A DNA stretch of 64,000 nt from QWQI01 sp964608915 (GTDB lineage Bacteria; Planctomycetota; Planctomycetia; Isosphaerales; Isosphaeraceae): assembly GCA_964608915.1 (NCBI GenBank), contig CAZSQA010000030.1, positions 17,411 to 81,410 on the forward strand, given 5' to 3'. Position numbers and translations under genes: made by a program. The notes beneath the pieces are model-generated. The model did not search any database. It was given only the letters and a program-made list of their open reading frames with translations, and had not been told where the DNA came from. This document shows positions 26,236-35,161 of the stretch, piece after piece (position 1 is the first letter of the stretch; each line of letters opens with the position of its first letter).

Positions 26236-27069
26236 TCAAGTGTCTCTAAAGTGTCTTACATCTTCTTCAAGATCTTGAACTCTCTGGCGAAGATAATCGA
26301 TATCCGCGAATTTCTCGCTTCCGATGACATTGCGTAATTCATCGCACTCGGAGCGTGATTCATAAAGTTGCTCTTTTAGTTCATCGATCTCTTCTTCGAG
26401 TCTTTTAACCCTTTTCTCTGTCGCGTCGAGTTTCAAAAAATTACTTATTTCCTCGTGAACTGCTTTGCTGTATTCACGCTGTGTCAATTCTAACTGCCGT
26501 AGTTGCCAATTCCATTCATGGACAAGAACTTTCCAAGTTCTCTCATCTGTTGACTTGCGAATTACTTCAAAAGCTTGTTGCATATTATGGCGAGACTTTC
26601 CTTCGGTGTCAATGTCTGGCCTGCCATTGCAGTATTCGGAATAGTCTTTGACGTACAAGTCGATCAACTCAAAAAGCTCGGATTCATCATCCGGATTGCA
26701 AAGTTCAGAGTATGGCTGTTTCAGCTTGCCTTCCATTAAGCGCTTCGCTGTTTCCAGTTCGTCAATAATCGCCCATTCAACAATGCTCGTGCTAATATTG
26801 TAGTCCTCAATTTGCTTGATTAGTGATTGCTCCTTGCTTCGGATAACAAAATCATGTTTTGAGCCACTTATAAATACGTGTTCAGTGGGCCCATGTTCTT
26901 CAAAATGCTTTGCAATTCTTAAGGAAATATCAACTGTAGACATTCCTACTTTCAATAGCTTTCTGGAACTCCAATAAATCCAATAGACACCGGGTATCTT
27001 TGTGTCTTGATATGCAGAGATTGGGTGCCAGAGAAATTGGTCCACCTTAACAGTTGGAAAGCGAGGCAT
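26236..27069 (-). CDS. GIY-YIG-like (T5orf172-type) protein with coiled-coil C-terminus
   Basis: The N-terminal 60 residues read IPGVYWIYWSSRKLLKVGMSTVDISLRIAKHF. This fits the GIY-YIG nuclease layout: GVY at 27-29, KVG at 40-42 in place of YIG, then an Arg and a His (R51, H55). From residue about 195 the protein is a long charged coiled coil (EKRVKRLEEEIDELKEQLYE ... LRQRVQDLEEDVRHFRD). Codon use is AT-rich, unlike any neighbour, which indicates transfer. GIY-YIG domains occur in homing endonucleases, restriction enzymes and T5orf172 phage proteins; which applies is not decided. It is the only gene in the 1248-bp islet between two copies of a host gene end. Confidence 0.7.
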   Translation of the reverse strand: MPRFPTVKVDQFLWHPISAYQDTKIPGVYWIYWSSRKLLKVGMSTVDISLRIAKHFEEHGPTEHVFISGSKHDFVIRSKEQSLIKQIEDYNISTSIVEWAIIDELETAKRLMEGKLKQPYSELCNPDDESELFELIDLYVKDYSEYCNGRPDIDTEGKSRHNMQQAFEVIRKSTDERTWKVLVHEWNWQLRQLELTQREYSKAVHEEISNFLKLDATEKRVKRLEEEIDELKEQLYESRSECDELRNVIGSEKFADIDYLRQRVQDLEEDVRHFRDT

Positions 27070-27348
27070 ATATGCCTACCTTTTCGTATCAGTTCACAGG
27101 TCTTTCACCTTCTATCCCTTCAAGCACTAGCTGATAATTATGATATAGTAAAGATAATCGGGTTGCAAGAGGTTTGGCTAATTAACTTGTTGGGAATCCT
27201 AAGGCTAATTTCTACAATGCCTTATGCTAATCCCCATGCGTGTTTTCGATTATCTGCTTAGAATCAATTTGTCAAAAATCAATCGAGGATGTGCTTAGTC
27301 CTTTATGGGATCTAACTCTTATTCGGCTAGTATTCACTCTTTTCAAGC
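27070..27348. other. AT-rich non-coding part of the islet
   Basis: This 279-bp stretch is the upstream region of the GIY-YIG-like gene and holds no convincing open frame. Its composition matches the islet rather than the host genome. It probably carries the gene's promoter, but I cannot assign boxes with confidence. Confidence 0.5.
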
Positions 27349-28041
27349 CTATTTCTCTAATCTGCTGCCCCACCGATAAAGCCACGATCGCCCCTGTTTA
27401 CCGACCGGTGCGATCATGCCTGATTTGGCATAGCAATAGGCCATCTTCTGGGCCAGGTAGCGTTCGGCGCCCATTTCGGTGGCCAGGTCCTGGGTCGTGA
27501 AGTCGCCGCTCATCGATTTCGGCGCCAGGTTACGCCAATCGTCGGTGGTTTCGAAAAGCCGGCGTTCGACGATCTCCACCAGTTGCCGCTCTTCACGCCG
27601 CCAGCCCTTGCCGCGCCAGCTTCTCGTGCGCACGGGCTTGCGCAGCTCTTCCTCGCGTGTCATCACGATTTCGAAAGAAAAGTTCGGGTGCGAAATCAAA
27701 TCGGGGATGCTCACCAGCTCGATGAATGCATGTTCGATGCGGCCCCGTTTGGGAGACTTGCGCCGTGACGATTCGCCCGATCGCCCTGCCGGCAGCGTGA
27801 CGATCCACTTCTCCAGCGCCAGCGGCCATATCAATCGCACGTGGTACGATTTCAGCAAATGTCGCAGCTTCGCCCGCATCGCGCCGAAGCTGGCCGTTTG
27901 AATTTCCAGCAGCAGGCCTTCACGCACGATGTCGACGACGAACCTGTCGACGGGTACTTCGAATCGGTCGCCCGGCTCGGCGGTCAGCCGTTTCAGGTCG
28001 GCGTGCAGCGACTTTTCGTTGAGAAGTCCTATGACTGACAT
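27349..28041 (-). CDS. Conserved protein, possible PD-(D/E)XK-like domain plus winged helix
   Basis: Start ATG 28041 gives 230 residues beginning MSVIGLLNEKSLHADLKRL. The first half has VDRFVVDIVREGLLLEIQT, an Asp followed by E-x-Q in a beta-rich setting, which recalls restriction-endonuclease-like folds; this is inference. The middle has KRGRIEHAFIELVSIPDLI, and the C-terminus (GDFTTQDLATEMGAERYLAQ, KMAYCYAKSGMIAPVGKQGRS) looks like a winged helix. Similar uncharacterised proteins occur widely in bacteria. The last codons (GSRLEK, stop 27349) are supplied by islet-side sequence. A diverged copy of its 3' 201 bp lies beyond the islet. Confidence 0.7.
   Translation of the reverse strand: MSVIGLLNEKSLHADLKRLTAEPGDRFEVPVDRFVVDIVREGLLLEIQTASFGAMRAKLRHLLKSYHVRLIWPLALEKWIVTLPAGRSGESSRRKSPKRGRIEHAFIELVSIPDLISHPNFSFEIVMTREEELRKPVRTRSWRGKGWRREERQLVEIVERRLFETTDDWRNLAPKSMSGDFTTQDLATEMGAERYLAQKMAYCYAKSGMIAPVGKQGRSWLYRWGSRLEK
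27370..27570. repeat. Imperfect 201-bp direct repeat, copy 2 (paired with 25921-26121)
   Basis: This copy is inside the intact gene 27349-28041 and encodes its C-terminal 67 residues. Confidence 0.8.
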
Positions 28042-28198
28042 GGGGCGATCGAGTCCGTGACCAGGAGCCATCCTGAGCCTGTGCTGGCGATCCGGCACAT
28101 CGTGTGCCTGCCGCATGGCGTTCCGGGATGATACCGCACTTCGTCGATCGGTGTCAGGCGAATTTCGATCGTCCGCCTCAGGAAACGCCGGAGCGAAC

Positions 28199-28238
28199 GA
28201 AAAAAGCTGGCCCGGCCGCATTGCGGTCCGGACCAGCC
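28199..28238 (-). terminator. Rho-independent terminator of the large LEPR-XLL-like protein
   Basis: On the minus strand GCTGGTCCGG pairs with CCGGGCCAGC (28228-28237 with 28206-28215; one G-T) and is followed by six T. It lies about 38 bp past the stop at 28276. Confidence 0.85.
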
Positions 28239-28275
28239 GAAGGTTCGTCGCATCAACCTGGAATTGCAGGTGGCG

Positions 28276-31200
28276 TCAGATCGTCCGGTTCGCGCGGGCG
28301 GCTCGCAGCGCGGCCCACTTGGCCCGGACGGCCGCGATCCGTGCGGTACGGTTGGCGACGGGCGCGACCTTCGCAAGCTTGGCCGGTCGAATGACCTCGG
28401 TTTTCGCGGCCGCGGCCAGTGTCGATCCGGTTCCCGTCGGCGGCGGGGTCGGCTGCGTCTGCTGGGTCGTCGGTTGCCGGGCGACGATCGCGACGCCGTC
28501 GATCAGGGCCGTCGCGTCGTTGCTCGCACCCAGGTCGGCCAGGCCGATGATGTGGTTACCGGCCGTCGCCGTGAATCGCACCGTGTAGCCGGTGTAATTC
28601 GGTCCGCTGGGCACGATGGTGCCGATGACTTCGCCGTCGAGCAGCACGCTGATCGTCTGCCGGTCGGTCGTATTGCCACGCTTGCGCTGGGCAGCGTAGA
28701 AGCTCAGCACGTAATTGCCAGCCTGCAGGGTGACCTTCTGGCGAATGCCGCCCGCGGGACCTAGCAGGGCGACCTGCTTGCCTTCCGGCGCGGGGCCGTT
28801 CTGAGCGGTGTACGAGCTGCCGTTGCCCGCGATGCCAGCCTTGGCATTGAAATCCCAGGGCGTTCCACCCGGGTCGAGCACGAAATTCGCGGGCGGGGTT
28901 TGTGTCTGGGCGGGCGTTTCGAAACCTGAATCGGAAAGCGGATTGACCGGTGGCGCGCCAGTGACGGTAATCTGTACGTTCTTCGCGCCAGGTGCCCTGT
29001 TGCTGAGCACCAGAATCAGCCCGCGCGAAGAATTCATGCTCGTGATGATCGTACCGGCCGGGATGCCGGGGCCGATCACGTAGGCTCCGATGAGCGTGTC
29101 GCCAGGCGGCTGAATCTGCCAGTATTTCGTCTGGTCCGTCAGCGTTACGATCGTCTTGCCTTGCAGCCCGGGGATGTCGGTCGGATTCGAAATCGTACCG
29201 ATGTCGGTGATCTTGCCGTACTGGGCGTTGCCGTACCATTTCTTCTGGTTCGGCAATTGGCCGAGGCCGGAGAAGACGATTTCGAGGTGGTTCGGATTGA
29301 CCCGCTGCATTTGCGGCGTGTAGTTGCTGGCGTAGGCGCCGACGTCCGAAGTGTCGTCGTCGACCGAGAAGCCATAGCCCGAAAGGCCGAGCACTTCGTG
29401 CACGAACCACACGTAGGGGTCGAGGTTATAGACGTTGAACTGCTGCCCGCCCTGCCAGGTGGCCGGGTGCGGATACCACTGGGCTTCGGGCACCTTGGTG
29501 AAATCGGGGACCCCGCGCAGGATCGACTTGATCAGGTCGCGGACGTCCGCTTCGACCTGTGCCTTGATCGCGTTCGCATTGGGGATATGCGTCACGTCAC
29601 AGCCGATGGTGGTATAGACCAGGCTCATGGCGGCCGGCATGATCGGATTGTTCACGGTGAATTGCGGGATCTGCGACTCCGCGAACATCGCCGCGTAAAC
29701 CGAACCGGCGAACGCCAGGGCTGTCTGCTGCTGATCCTTCGTGAAGGAGAGCGGGAATGTCTTGGCGAAGCTGCCGACCGTCGCCGTCGCCTGTGCATTG
29801 CCCGCGATCACGACCGTGGGTGCGGAAGTATAGCCCGTCCCGCTGGCGGTCATGACGATCTGGGTGATGGTGCCATTGTCGCCGACGACGGCTGTCGCTT
29901 GCGCGCCGGTGCCACCCCCGCCCTGAATGGTGACCTGCGGCGGGTTTTTCGGATCGTAACCGGTGCCGGCATTGGTGATCGACACGCTCATGATTCCGGT
30001 CGTGTCGGAAAATGCCATCGGAGTCGGATTCGCGAACGAAAAGGGGCCGTTGCCGCCTGCATTGGAGATCTGGCTCAGGCGGATCTGCTTGCGGTCGTCA
30101 CTGATATACAGCACGATGATCGACGTGCCCTGCGCGGGGACGAGTCCACCGCCGGTCACCGACATGCCGACAGCCAGGCTCGCCGGCGCCGGATTGGTGA
30201 GCTGAATGGTGCTGCTGTTGATGCCGATCGAACCGGGAAGCCCGGTAGGCGCCGTCTTGCCCGCGAACTGATCGACGTAGTATTTGGCCCAGGAATACCA
30301 GAGATTCGTGACGGCCGTCGTGGCGTAGTCCGTCACTGGCCGGTAGAAAATGAAACTCTGGCCGCCGGTGACCGTCACCGGCCCCTTCACCGTGATCACC
30401 ACGCCCGGCAGATTCGGATCCTCGTTTTTCACGAAATTCGTGACCTGGCCGAATTCGACGAGCGTCGAATTCTTGACGTAGAAATCCAGCCCCTGATCCT
30501 TCCATCCTTGCAACGTATTGAAAAAAGCGTCCCGAGCGGCCACGGTCAGAAAGTCACAACGAAGCGTCTGGCTGTCGACGATCGCGCCCCCGGCCGTCGA
30601 CTGAACCGGGCCTTCGCCGCCGCTGGAGAGCATCCAGCTGTTGTCAGGCCCATAAGTGAAATACGAAGATTTCTGGGCGTTGAGCGGGCTGTTGGCGAAA
30701 AGGTTCGCACCGCTGGGGATATTGAGAATACCGTTCGGATTGTAATATTCCGGCCAGCCATGCGTTCCGAAATATTGCCCGATGCTCGCGACGCCCTGGT
30801 TTTTCACGAAGCTGTCGATCATGTACTGCATCGTGCCGGCCGTCGTCGTGTTACCGTTCGAAAGATTCGAACCGGCCCAGCCGTAATGATATCCGATCGT
30901 CGGCGGGGTCGGATTGTTCGGGATCGGCACCGGCACGTCGGTGGCTTCCATCGAAATCGGCGCCGTCAGGCTGTCGACGTACGAAACGTCGTAGTTGTAT
31001 TCGACGGTCGTTTCAGCGACTTCCTTCTCGGTCAGCCAGTTCGTGAGATAAGGCGCCCGGATCGTGAATTCGGTGAGCTGGGCGGGTGCGTCCAGCGCGA
31101 TGCCCTGCGGCCTCGTCGCATGATAGAACATCATCAGCCCGGCCGATTCGTTAGCGCCGGCCGTGAACTGGGTCACCCACGAATTCGCCGTGCCCGAGAC

Positions 31201-31794
31201 GGAAACGCCTCGTGTCGAGGTCGGATCGTACCGGAACGGATTCGAACCGTTCACGATATCGTCCGGAACCAGATCCTTGCCGTCTGTCGCCACGTACATG
31301 CGGGCCGAATCCCAGAACACCAGCGGCACGCGGAACGTCATGCTGGCGCCAGGTTTCAGGCCGAAATGCTGCCCGGTGGCGTCGACATAGCCCAGGTAAG
31401 CCCGATATTCCTGATTGTGATAGTCCTGAGGATCATAATAATTTCCGGGATTGTTCGGATTGAGATTCGACGGCAGTTGACCCGTGTTCGCATTACGCAG
31501 GATCGGAAAAATCGTAATTTCGGACGTATTGGTGATCGTGATCGTTTTGAGGACGGGAGCAGCGTTGATGCCTGCGATGAAGCTGCTCGGCGGACTGGCG
31601 GGGTTCGTCGAGGGCCCGCCGTTCCAGAAGATCGAACTGAGCGGGCTGTCGCTGCCGGCGGGCACGTTCGCCGACATCAGCAGCCGGCTTTCGAGCTCGG
31701 CCAGCCGCATCACGAACTGATCGCGAAAAGAGTTACGCCGCTTGAGGCGAGCCGGCCCGGAAGTCTTGAGCCGCAGAATCTTCGAAAACGCCAT
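28276..31794 (-). CDS. Large extracellular protein with LEPR-XLL-like N-terminus
   Basis: From ATG 31794 the product has 1172 residues. Its start (FSKILRLKTSGPARLKRRNS ... LAELESRLLMSANV) matches the LEPR-XLL-type leader of secreted planctomycete proteins. A beta-rich region (KTITITNTSEITIFPILRN, PGASMTFRVPLVFWDSARMY) resembles GH64/thaumatin-like glucanase N-domains. There is a Gly-rich insert with repeated TNAGTGYDPKNPPQVTI and TASGTGYTSAPTVVI motifs. A segment with DPYVWFVHEVLGLSGYGFSVDDD follows, and then a jelly-roll-like C-domain (SDSGFETPAQ ... LQAGNYVLSFYAAQR). I infer secretion and carbohydrate binding or cleavage; no catalytic residues are assigned. A strong terminator follows. Confidence 0.75.
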   Translation of the reverse strand: MAFSKILRLKTSGPARLKRRNSFRDQFVMRLAELESRLLMSANVPAGSDSPLSSIFWNGGPSTNPASPPSSFIAGINAAPVLKTITITNTSEITIFPILRNANTGQLPSNLNPNNPGNYYDPQDYHNQEYRAYLGYVDATGQHFGLKPGASMTFRVPLVFWDSARMYVATDGKDLVPDDIVNGSNPFRYDPTSTRGVSVSGTANSWVTQFTAGANESAGLMMFYHATRPQGIALDAPAQLTEFTIRAPYLTNWLTEKEVAETTVEYNYDVSYVDSLTAPISMEATDVPVPIPNNPTPPTIGYHYGWAGSNLSNGNTTTAGTMQYMIDSFVKNQGVASIGQYFGTHGWPEYYNPNGILNIPSGANLFANSPLNAQKSSYFTYGPDNSWMLSSGGEGPVQSTAGGAIVDSQTLRCDFLTVAARDAFFNTLQGWKDQGLDFYVKNSTLVEFGQVTNFVKNEDPNLPGVVITVKGPVTVTGGQSFIFYRPVTDYATTAVTNLWYSWAKYYVDQFAGKTAPTGLPGSIGINSSTIQLTNPAPASLAVGMSVTGGGLVPAQGTSIIVLYISDDRKQIRLSQISNAGGNGPFSFANPTPMAFSDTTGIMSVSITNAGTGYDPKNPPQVTIQGGGGTGAQATAVVGDNGTITQIVMTASGTGYTSAPTVVIAGNAQATATVGSFAKTFPLSFTKDQQQTALAFAGSVYAAMFAESQIPQFTVNNPIMPAAMSLVYTTIGCDVTHIPNANAIKAQVEADVRDLIKSILRGVPDFTKVPEAQWYPHPATWQGGQQFNVYNLDPYVWFVHEVLGLSGYGFSVDDDTSDVGAYASNYTPQMQRVNPNHLEIVFSGLGQLPNQKKWYGNAQYGKITDIGTISNPTDIPGLQGKTIVTLTDQTKYWQIQPPGDTLIGAYVIGPGIPAGTIITSMNSSRGLILVLSNRAPGAKNVQITVTGAPPVNPLSDSGFETPAQTQTPPANFVLDPGGTPWDFNAKAGIAGNGSSYTAQNGPAPEGKQVALLGPAGGIRQKVTLQAGNYVLSFYAAQRKRGNTTDRQTISVLLDGEVIGTIVPSGPNYTGYTVRFTATAGNHIIGLADLGASNDATALIDGVAIVARQPTTQQTQPTPPPTGTGSTLAAAAKTEVIRPAKLAKVAPVANRTARIAAVRAKWAALRAARANRTI

Positions 31795-32535
31795 GGAGTG
31801 AAACCCTCTTGTCGAAAAGTCATCTGTCAGAATCGATACTTCGCCGGAATTCCGCTTCGCCTGCGAATATCCGTGACGCCAAACAGGCCGATCGCGAATC
31901 CGAAAAGCCAGACCCGCCTCTGACCTCATCACTCACCTGCCGCAGCTTCGGGCGCGATTCGGCCGCGAACAAGTCCCTGGTGTCTATCGAGTTACGCCGG
32001 AGCGGTCAGTCGGTCCGGCGGTCCTTTCGGAAGTGCTCGAAATCTCCGGTGTGAAACGTCATCGACCGAACATGCCGCTACAGTCCCTGCCGTACAAGGG
32101 CTTACGCATTACCGCCCGAACGATTTCCGATACGGTCAAACCCCGCCTGACCCTCTGAATCGAAGGGCAAAACCATTCGCGGAAGTGCGAATCGAGTCGG
32201 GCAGCGACGCTTCACAATGATCGGCATCGTCTTGGTTCGGAAGACCGCATGCGAGAGCGTCGTGGCTGCTTTCGCAAAGTTTGCGGATTGAGCAGATTCG
32301 GCCACGCGTATCTTAACTCCTGTGACACGAACTGTCAAAGAACAAGAGTAAAAATGAACACATGCCCATGAAGCCGTTCTGCGTGTTCATAAGCCGTTGT
32401 AGCAAAAAGACATGCGTGTCGAATTCCGGCGATCCGGAATTCGTTCTTCGATGACGGGAATCGAAGCTGGACACGCACGACGGACCGGATGGGCCATCCT
32501 GTCGCCGCCTCTGAAACCACGGCTCGATTGGCCTG
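31795..32535. other. 741-bp gap without a convincing gene
   Basis: It lies upstream of the LEPR-XLL-like gene and downstream of the DUF1111 gene, both on the minus strand. Open frames on either strand are short and lack recognisable sequence. Around 32330-32400 the DNA is relatively AT-rich (AAGAACAAGAGTAAAAATG), which may mark a promoter, but I assign no site. Confidence 0.4.
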
Positions 32536-33867
32536 TCAAAGCGATCTCAGGAACCGGATCAGTTGATCTTTCTGAGGGTCGCCCAGCCTCGCGAACTTGC
32601 GGGCCGATGCTTCCGATTCGCCCCCATGTTCCAGAATCGCCTGTTCCAGCCCCGGCGCGCGGCCGTCGTGCATGTAAGGGGCCGATTCCCGAATTCCCCA
32701 CAGGGGCGGCGTACGCCATTCGTCCGCCCTTGCCGCGGAGTCCGCATCCCCCCCCGGGGCGGCCGCCGTCGAAGTGCCGAAAACCTGATACTGGCCCGAC
32801 TCACGTACTTCCGGCTTCATGTCGTGCAGCAGCAGGTCGGAATAAAGCCCCTCGACCCCGCCCAGATTCGGCACGTGGCATTTCGAGCATTCCAGCTCAC
32901 GAAACAGCCGTTGCCCGGAACGGTTCGATTCGCTTTCGGCCCGCTCTGGCCGAGGTAGAGATGTCACGAACGCCGTGATCGCGTCGATCTGGTCCTTGCC
33001 CAGGTCCACGCCCGGGGCCGGTTCGGCAGGCCCGCGCGGGTCGGCGCCTTGATGCCTGTTCGGCGTTTCCAGCCCCAGTTCGCCCGCCGCGGCTTCTTCC
33101 ACGAATTCGCGCAGAGTCGCCTTCTGGCCCTTCCAGCCGAATTTGCCCGTGCGGCCGTCCACTGTGCGCGCCACGCGGCCGCCCATCCCCAGCAGCCTTT
33201 GCCTGGCCGCCTGGTTCGCCAGCACTTTTTCGTCGATCCCTTCGATCGCTCCGGCGCCGAACAGGCTCGGGGTATTGCGCTGGGAGATGTCGACGGCGAA
33301 ATCACCGTGCGAGCCTGCCACCGTGCGACGATATTCGCGATACGAATCGTCGGAGCTGAACTTGTGCAGGACGACCGAAGGCGACTGGCGGAAGCCCTCG
33401 TGCACCTGGGCCAGCAGGGCCGGGTCGAGCCGGCGTGTCATTTCCTCACGTGCGCGGCCGGCGGCGTCGTCCGCGCCGTTGCCGAACCGGTATTCGAACC
33501 GCCCGTTCACGAAACGGAACGAATACGAGAACGAATAGCCCGCGAAAGGCGCGAATCCGGTATCGGCCGGCCGTGCCGTGACGATGTCGATATTGCGGGC
33601 GTTCGAACCTCCACCGCCCGACCCGCCCTGATGATGACACTCCGAGCAGCTTCGGGCGTTGAACATCGGCCCCAGGCCGTCCGCACGTCCCGCGGCCTTC
33701 GGCAGAATGGTCGGTTCCCAAACCCAGTCGAACAGGTTCCGGCCCCTGTCCACGGCCGTCGCGCCTTCCAGGCCGAGCCGGTCGTGCTGCGCCTCAACAG
33801 TGCCGCAAATCATCGTCACGGCTGCCGTCAGGGCGATACGTTTCACTGACGCTGCAAGATGCCTCAT
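32536..33867 (-). CDS. Diheme DUF1111-type (DHOR/MauG-like) cytochrome c protein
   Basis: Start ATG 33867 gives 443 residues with a signal peptide (KRIALTAAVTMICGTVEAQH). Two c-type heme sites are visible: CSECHHQGG (about residue 77) and CSKCHVPNLGG in the C-terminal half. Between and after them are DUF1111 signatures such as RNTPSLFGAGAIEGI, GRFGWKGQ-like GKFGWKGQKATLREFV, and TPPLWGIRESAPYMHDGRA. Such proteins act as periplasmic diheme oxidoreductases, often next to imelysin or iron genes, which are absent here. The minus-strand frame runs on to 35121 but is a shadow there. Confidence 0.9.
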   Translation of the reverse strand: MRHLAASVKRIALTAAVTMICGTVEAQHDRLGLEGATAVDRGRNLFDWVWEPTILPKAAGRADGLGPMFNARSCSECHHQGGSGGGGSNARNIDIVTARPADTGFAPFAGYSFSYSFRFVNGRFEYRFGNGADDAAGRAREEMTRRLDPALLAQVHEGFRQSPSVVLHKFSSDDSYREYRRTVAGSHGDFAVDISQRNTPSLFGAGAIEGIDEKVLANQAARQRLLGMGGRVARTVDGRTGKFGWKGQKATLREFVEEAAAGELGLETPNRHQGADPRGPAEPAPGVDLGKDQIDAITAFVTSLPRPERAESESNRSGQRLFRELECSKCHVPNLGGVEGLYSDLLLHDMKPEVRESGQYQVFGTSTAAAPGGDADSAARADEWRTPPLWGIRESAPYMHDGRAPGLEQAILEHGGESEASARKFARLGDPQKDQLIRFLRSL

Positions 33868-34209
33868 CGGTCTTTCGCCTTTCGCGGTTTTCGGGAGCCG
33901 TGATGTCACACGACAGTCGATTGGTCGATGTCCGATTCGCGGGTTTTCTCCTATCGTAACATCGCCGGAAGCGAGCGGAAACTGCCGATCGTCGTGAAAC
34001 GGCCGGAACCGGTCCCGATCCAGGCGGTTGACCCGCGGCCTCGGGCGCGTCATGCTCGAAACCCGGAAAACTCCCGATCGGTACTCCGCGTCGAACGCGC
34101 GATCACAAGCCCCGGATGCACTTCTGGCACTGAAAATGCGATCGTTGGGCTTCCGGGCGCCAGGCACCTGACCGCATCCCCGCATCACTTCAACCGGCTG
34201 TGAGACGAC
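33868..34209. other. Divergent promoter region of the DUF1111 and esterase genes
   Basis: 342 bp lie between genes facing away from each other. I see no hairpin, operator-like palindrome or open frame worth reporting. Confidence 0.4.
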
Positions 34210-35136
34210 ATGAAATACGTCATCGGTCTTTCGCGTTTCGCGATCATCGCCGCATTCGCGGTCGCATCTCAGCACACGGCGAGCGCCCAGGAATTCGATA
34301 ATGCCGCGAAATCGAAAAAACAGGCACCATCGAAAAAGGCCGGCCGGCCGATCGTGCTCAATTCCGACGACGTTCCGGCCTTTCCCGCTCCTCCGGAAGG
34401 CTGGGACAAAAAACGGGAAGGCATCGCCCGCGGCAAGGTGGAATTGATCAAATACGAGTCGAAAAGCGTGGGCGCGACACGCAAATTGAATGTGTACACT
34501 CCGCCTGGATTTTCGAAGGACAAAAAATATCCCGTGCTTTACCTGCTGCACGGGATCGGCGGCGACGAACTGGAATGGCAGCGTTTCGCCAAGCCGGAAG
34601 TCATTCTGGACAACCTTTTCGCCGACGGCAAGGCCGAGCCGATGATCGTCGTGATGCCTAACGGCCGGGCCCAGAAAAACGACCGGGCCGAGGGCAACGT
34701 CTTCGCATCGGCACCGGCCTTCGCGGCTTTCGAAAAGGACCTTCTCGAAGATGTCATTCCGGCGATCGAATCCCGTTATCCCGTGATTGCGGACCGTGAG
34801 CACAGGGCCATCGCGGGGCTCTCCATGGGTGGCGGCCAGGCACTCAATTTCGGCCTCGGCCATATCGGCACGTTCGCCTGGGTCGGCGGCTTTTCGTCCG
34901 CCCCCAACACCCGTCCGCCGGCGGAACTGATCCCTGATCCTGAAGCCCTGAAACGGTTGAAACTGCTTTGGATCTCGTGCGGCAGCAAAGACAATCTCAT
35001 CGGAATCAGTCAGACCGTCCACGCGCATGCGAAGGTGCATGGCATCGCACACGTCTGGCATGTGCCCGCCCACGGGCATGATTTCGACGAATGGAAGCAG
35101 GATCTCTACTGGTTCGCGCAAAAGTTGTTCCGATGA
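34210..35136 (+). CDS. Exported esterase of the alpha/beta-hydrolase (esterase D/feruloyl-type) family
   Basis: The 308-residue protein has a signal peptide (RFAIIAAFAVASQHTASAQ). The hydrolase features are YPVLYLLHGIGGDELEW (oxyanion region), IAGLSMGGGQALNFGL (nucleophile Ser in GLSMGG), LLWISCGSKDNLI (acid Asp) and VPAHGHDFDEW (catalytic His). The layout matches the putative esterase family that includes feruloyl esterases and Fes-like enzymes. Substrate is not determined; secreted planctomycete members are often linked to plant or algal polysaccharide side chains. The gene lies tail to tail with the P-type ATPase gene. Confidence 0.9.
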   Translation: MKYVIGLSRFAIIAAFAVASQHTASAQEFDNAAKSKKQAPSKKAGRPIVLNSDDVPAFPAPPEGWDKKREGIARGKVELIKYESKSVGATRKLNVYTPPGFSKDKKYPVLYLLHGIGGDELEWQRFAKPEVILDNLFADGKAEPMIVVMPNGRAQKNDRAEGNVFASAPAFAAFEKDLLEDVIPAIESRYPVIADREHRAIAGLSMGGGQALNFGLGHIGTFAWVGGFSSAPNTRPPAELIPDPEALKRLKLLWISCGSKDNLIGISQTVHAHAKVHGIAHVWHVPAHGHDFDEWKQDLYWFAQKLFR

Positions 35137-35161
35137 ATCGCTGTCGAAACGGGGCTTCGAT

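Noticed and set aside
32536..35121. An 861-codon version of the DUF1111 gene
   Set aside because: The extra upstream codons lie opposite the esterase gene and have no family similarity; the signal peptide fixes the start at 33867.
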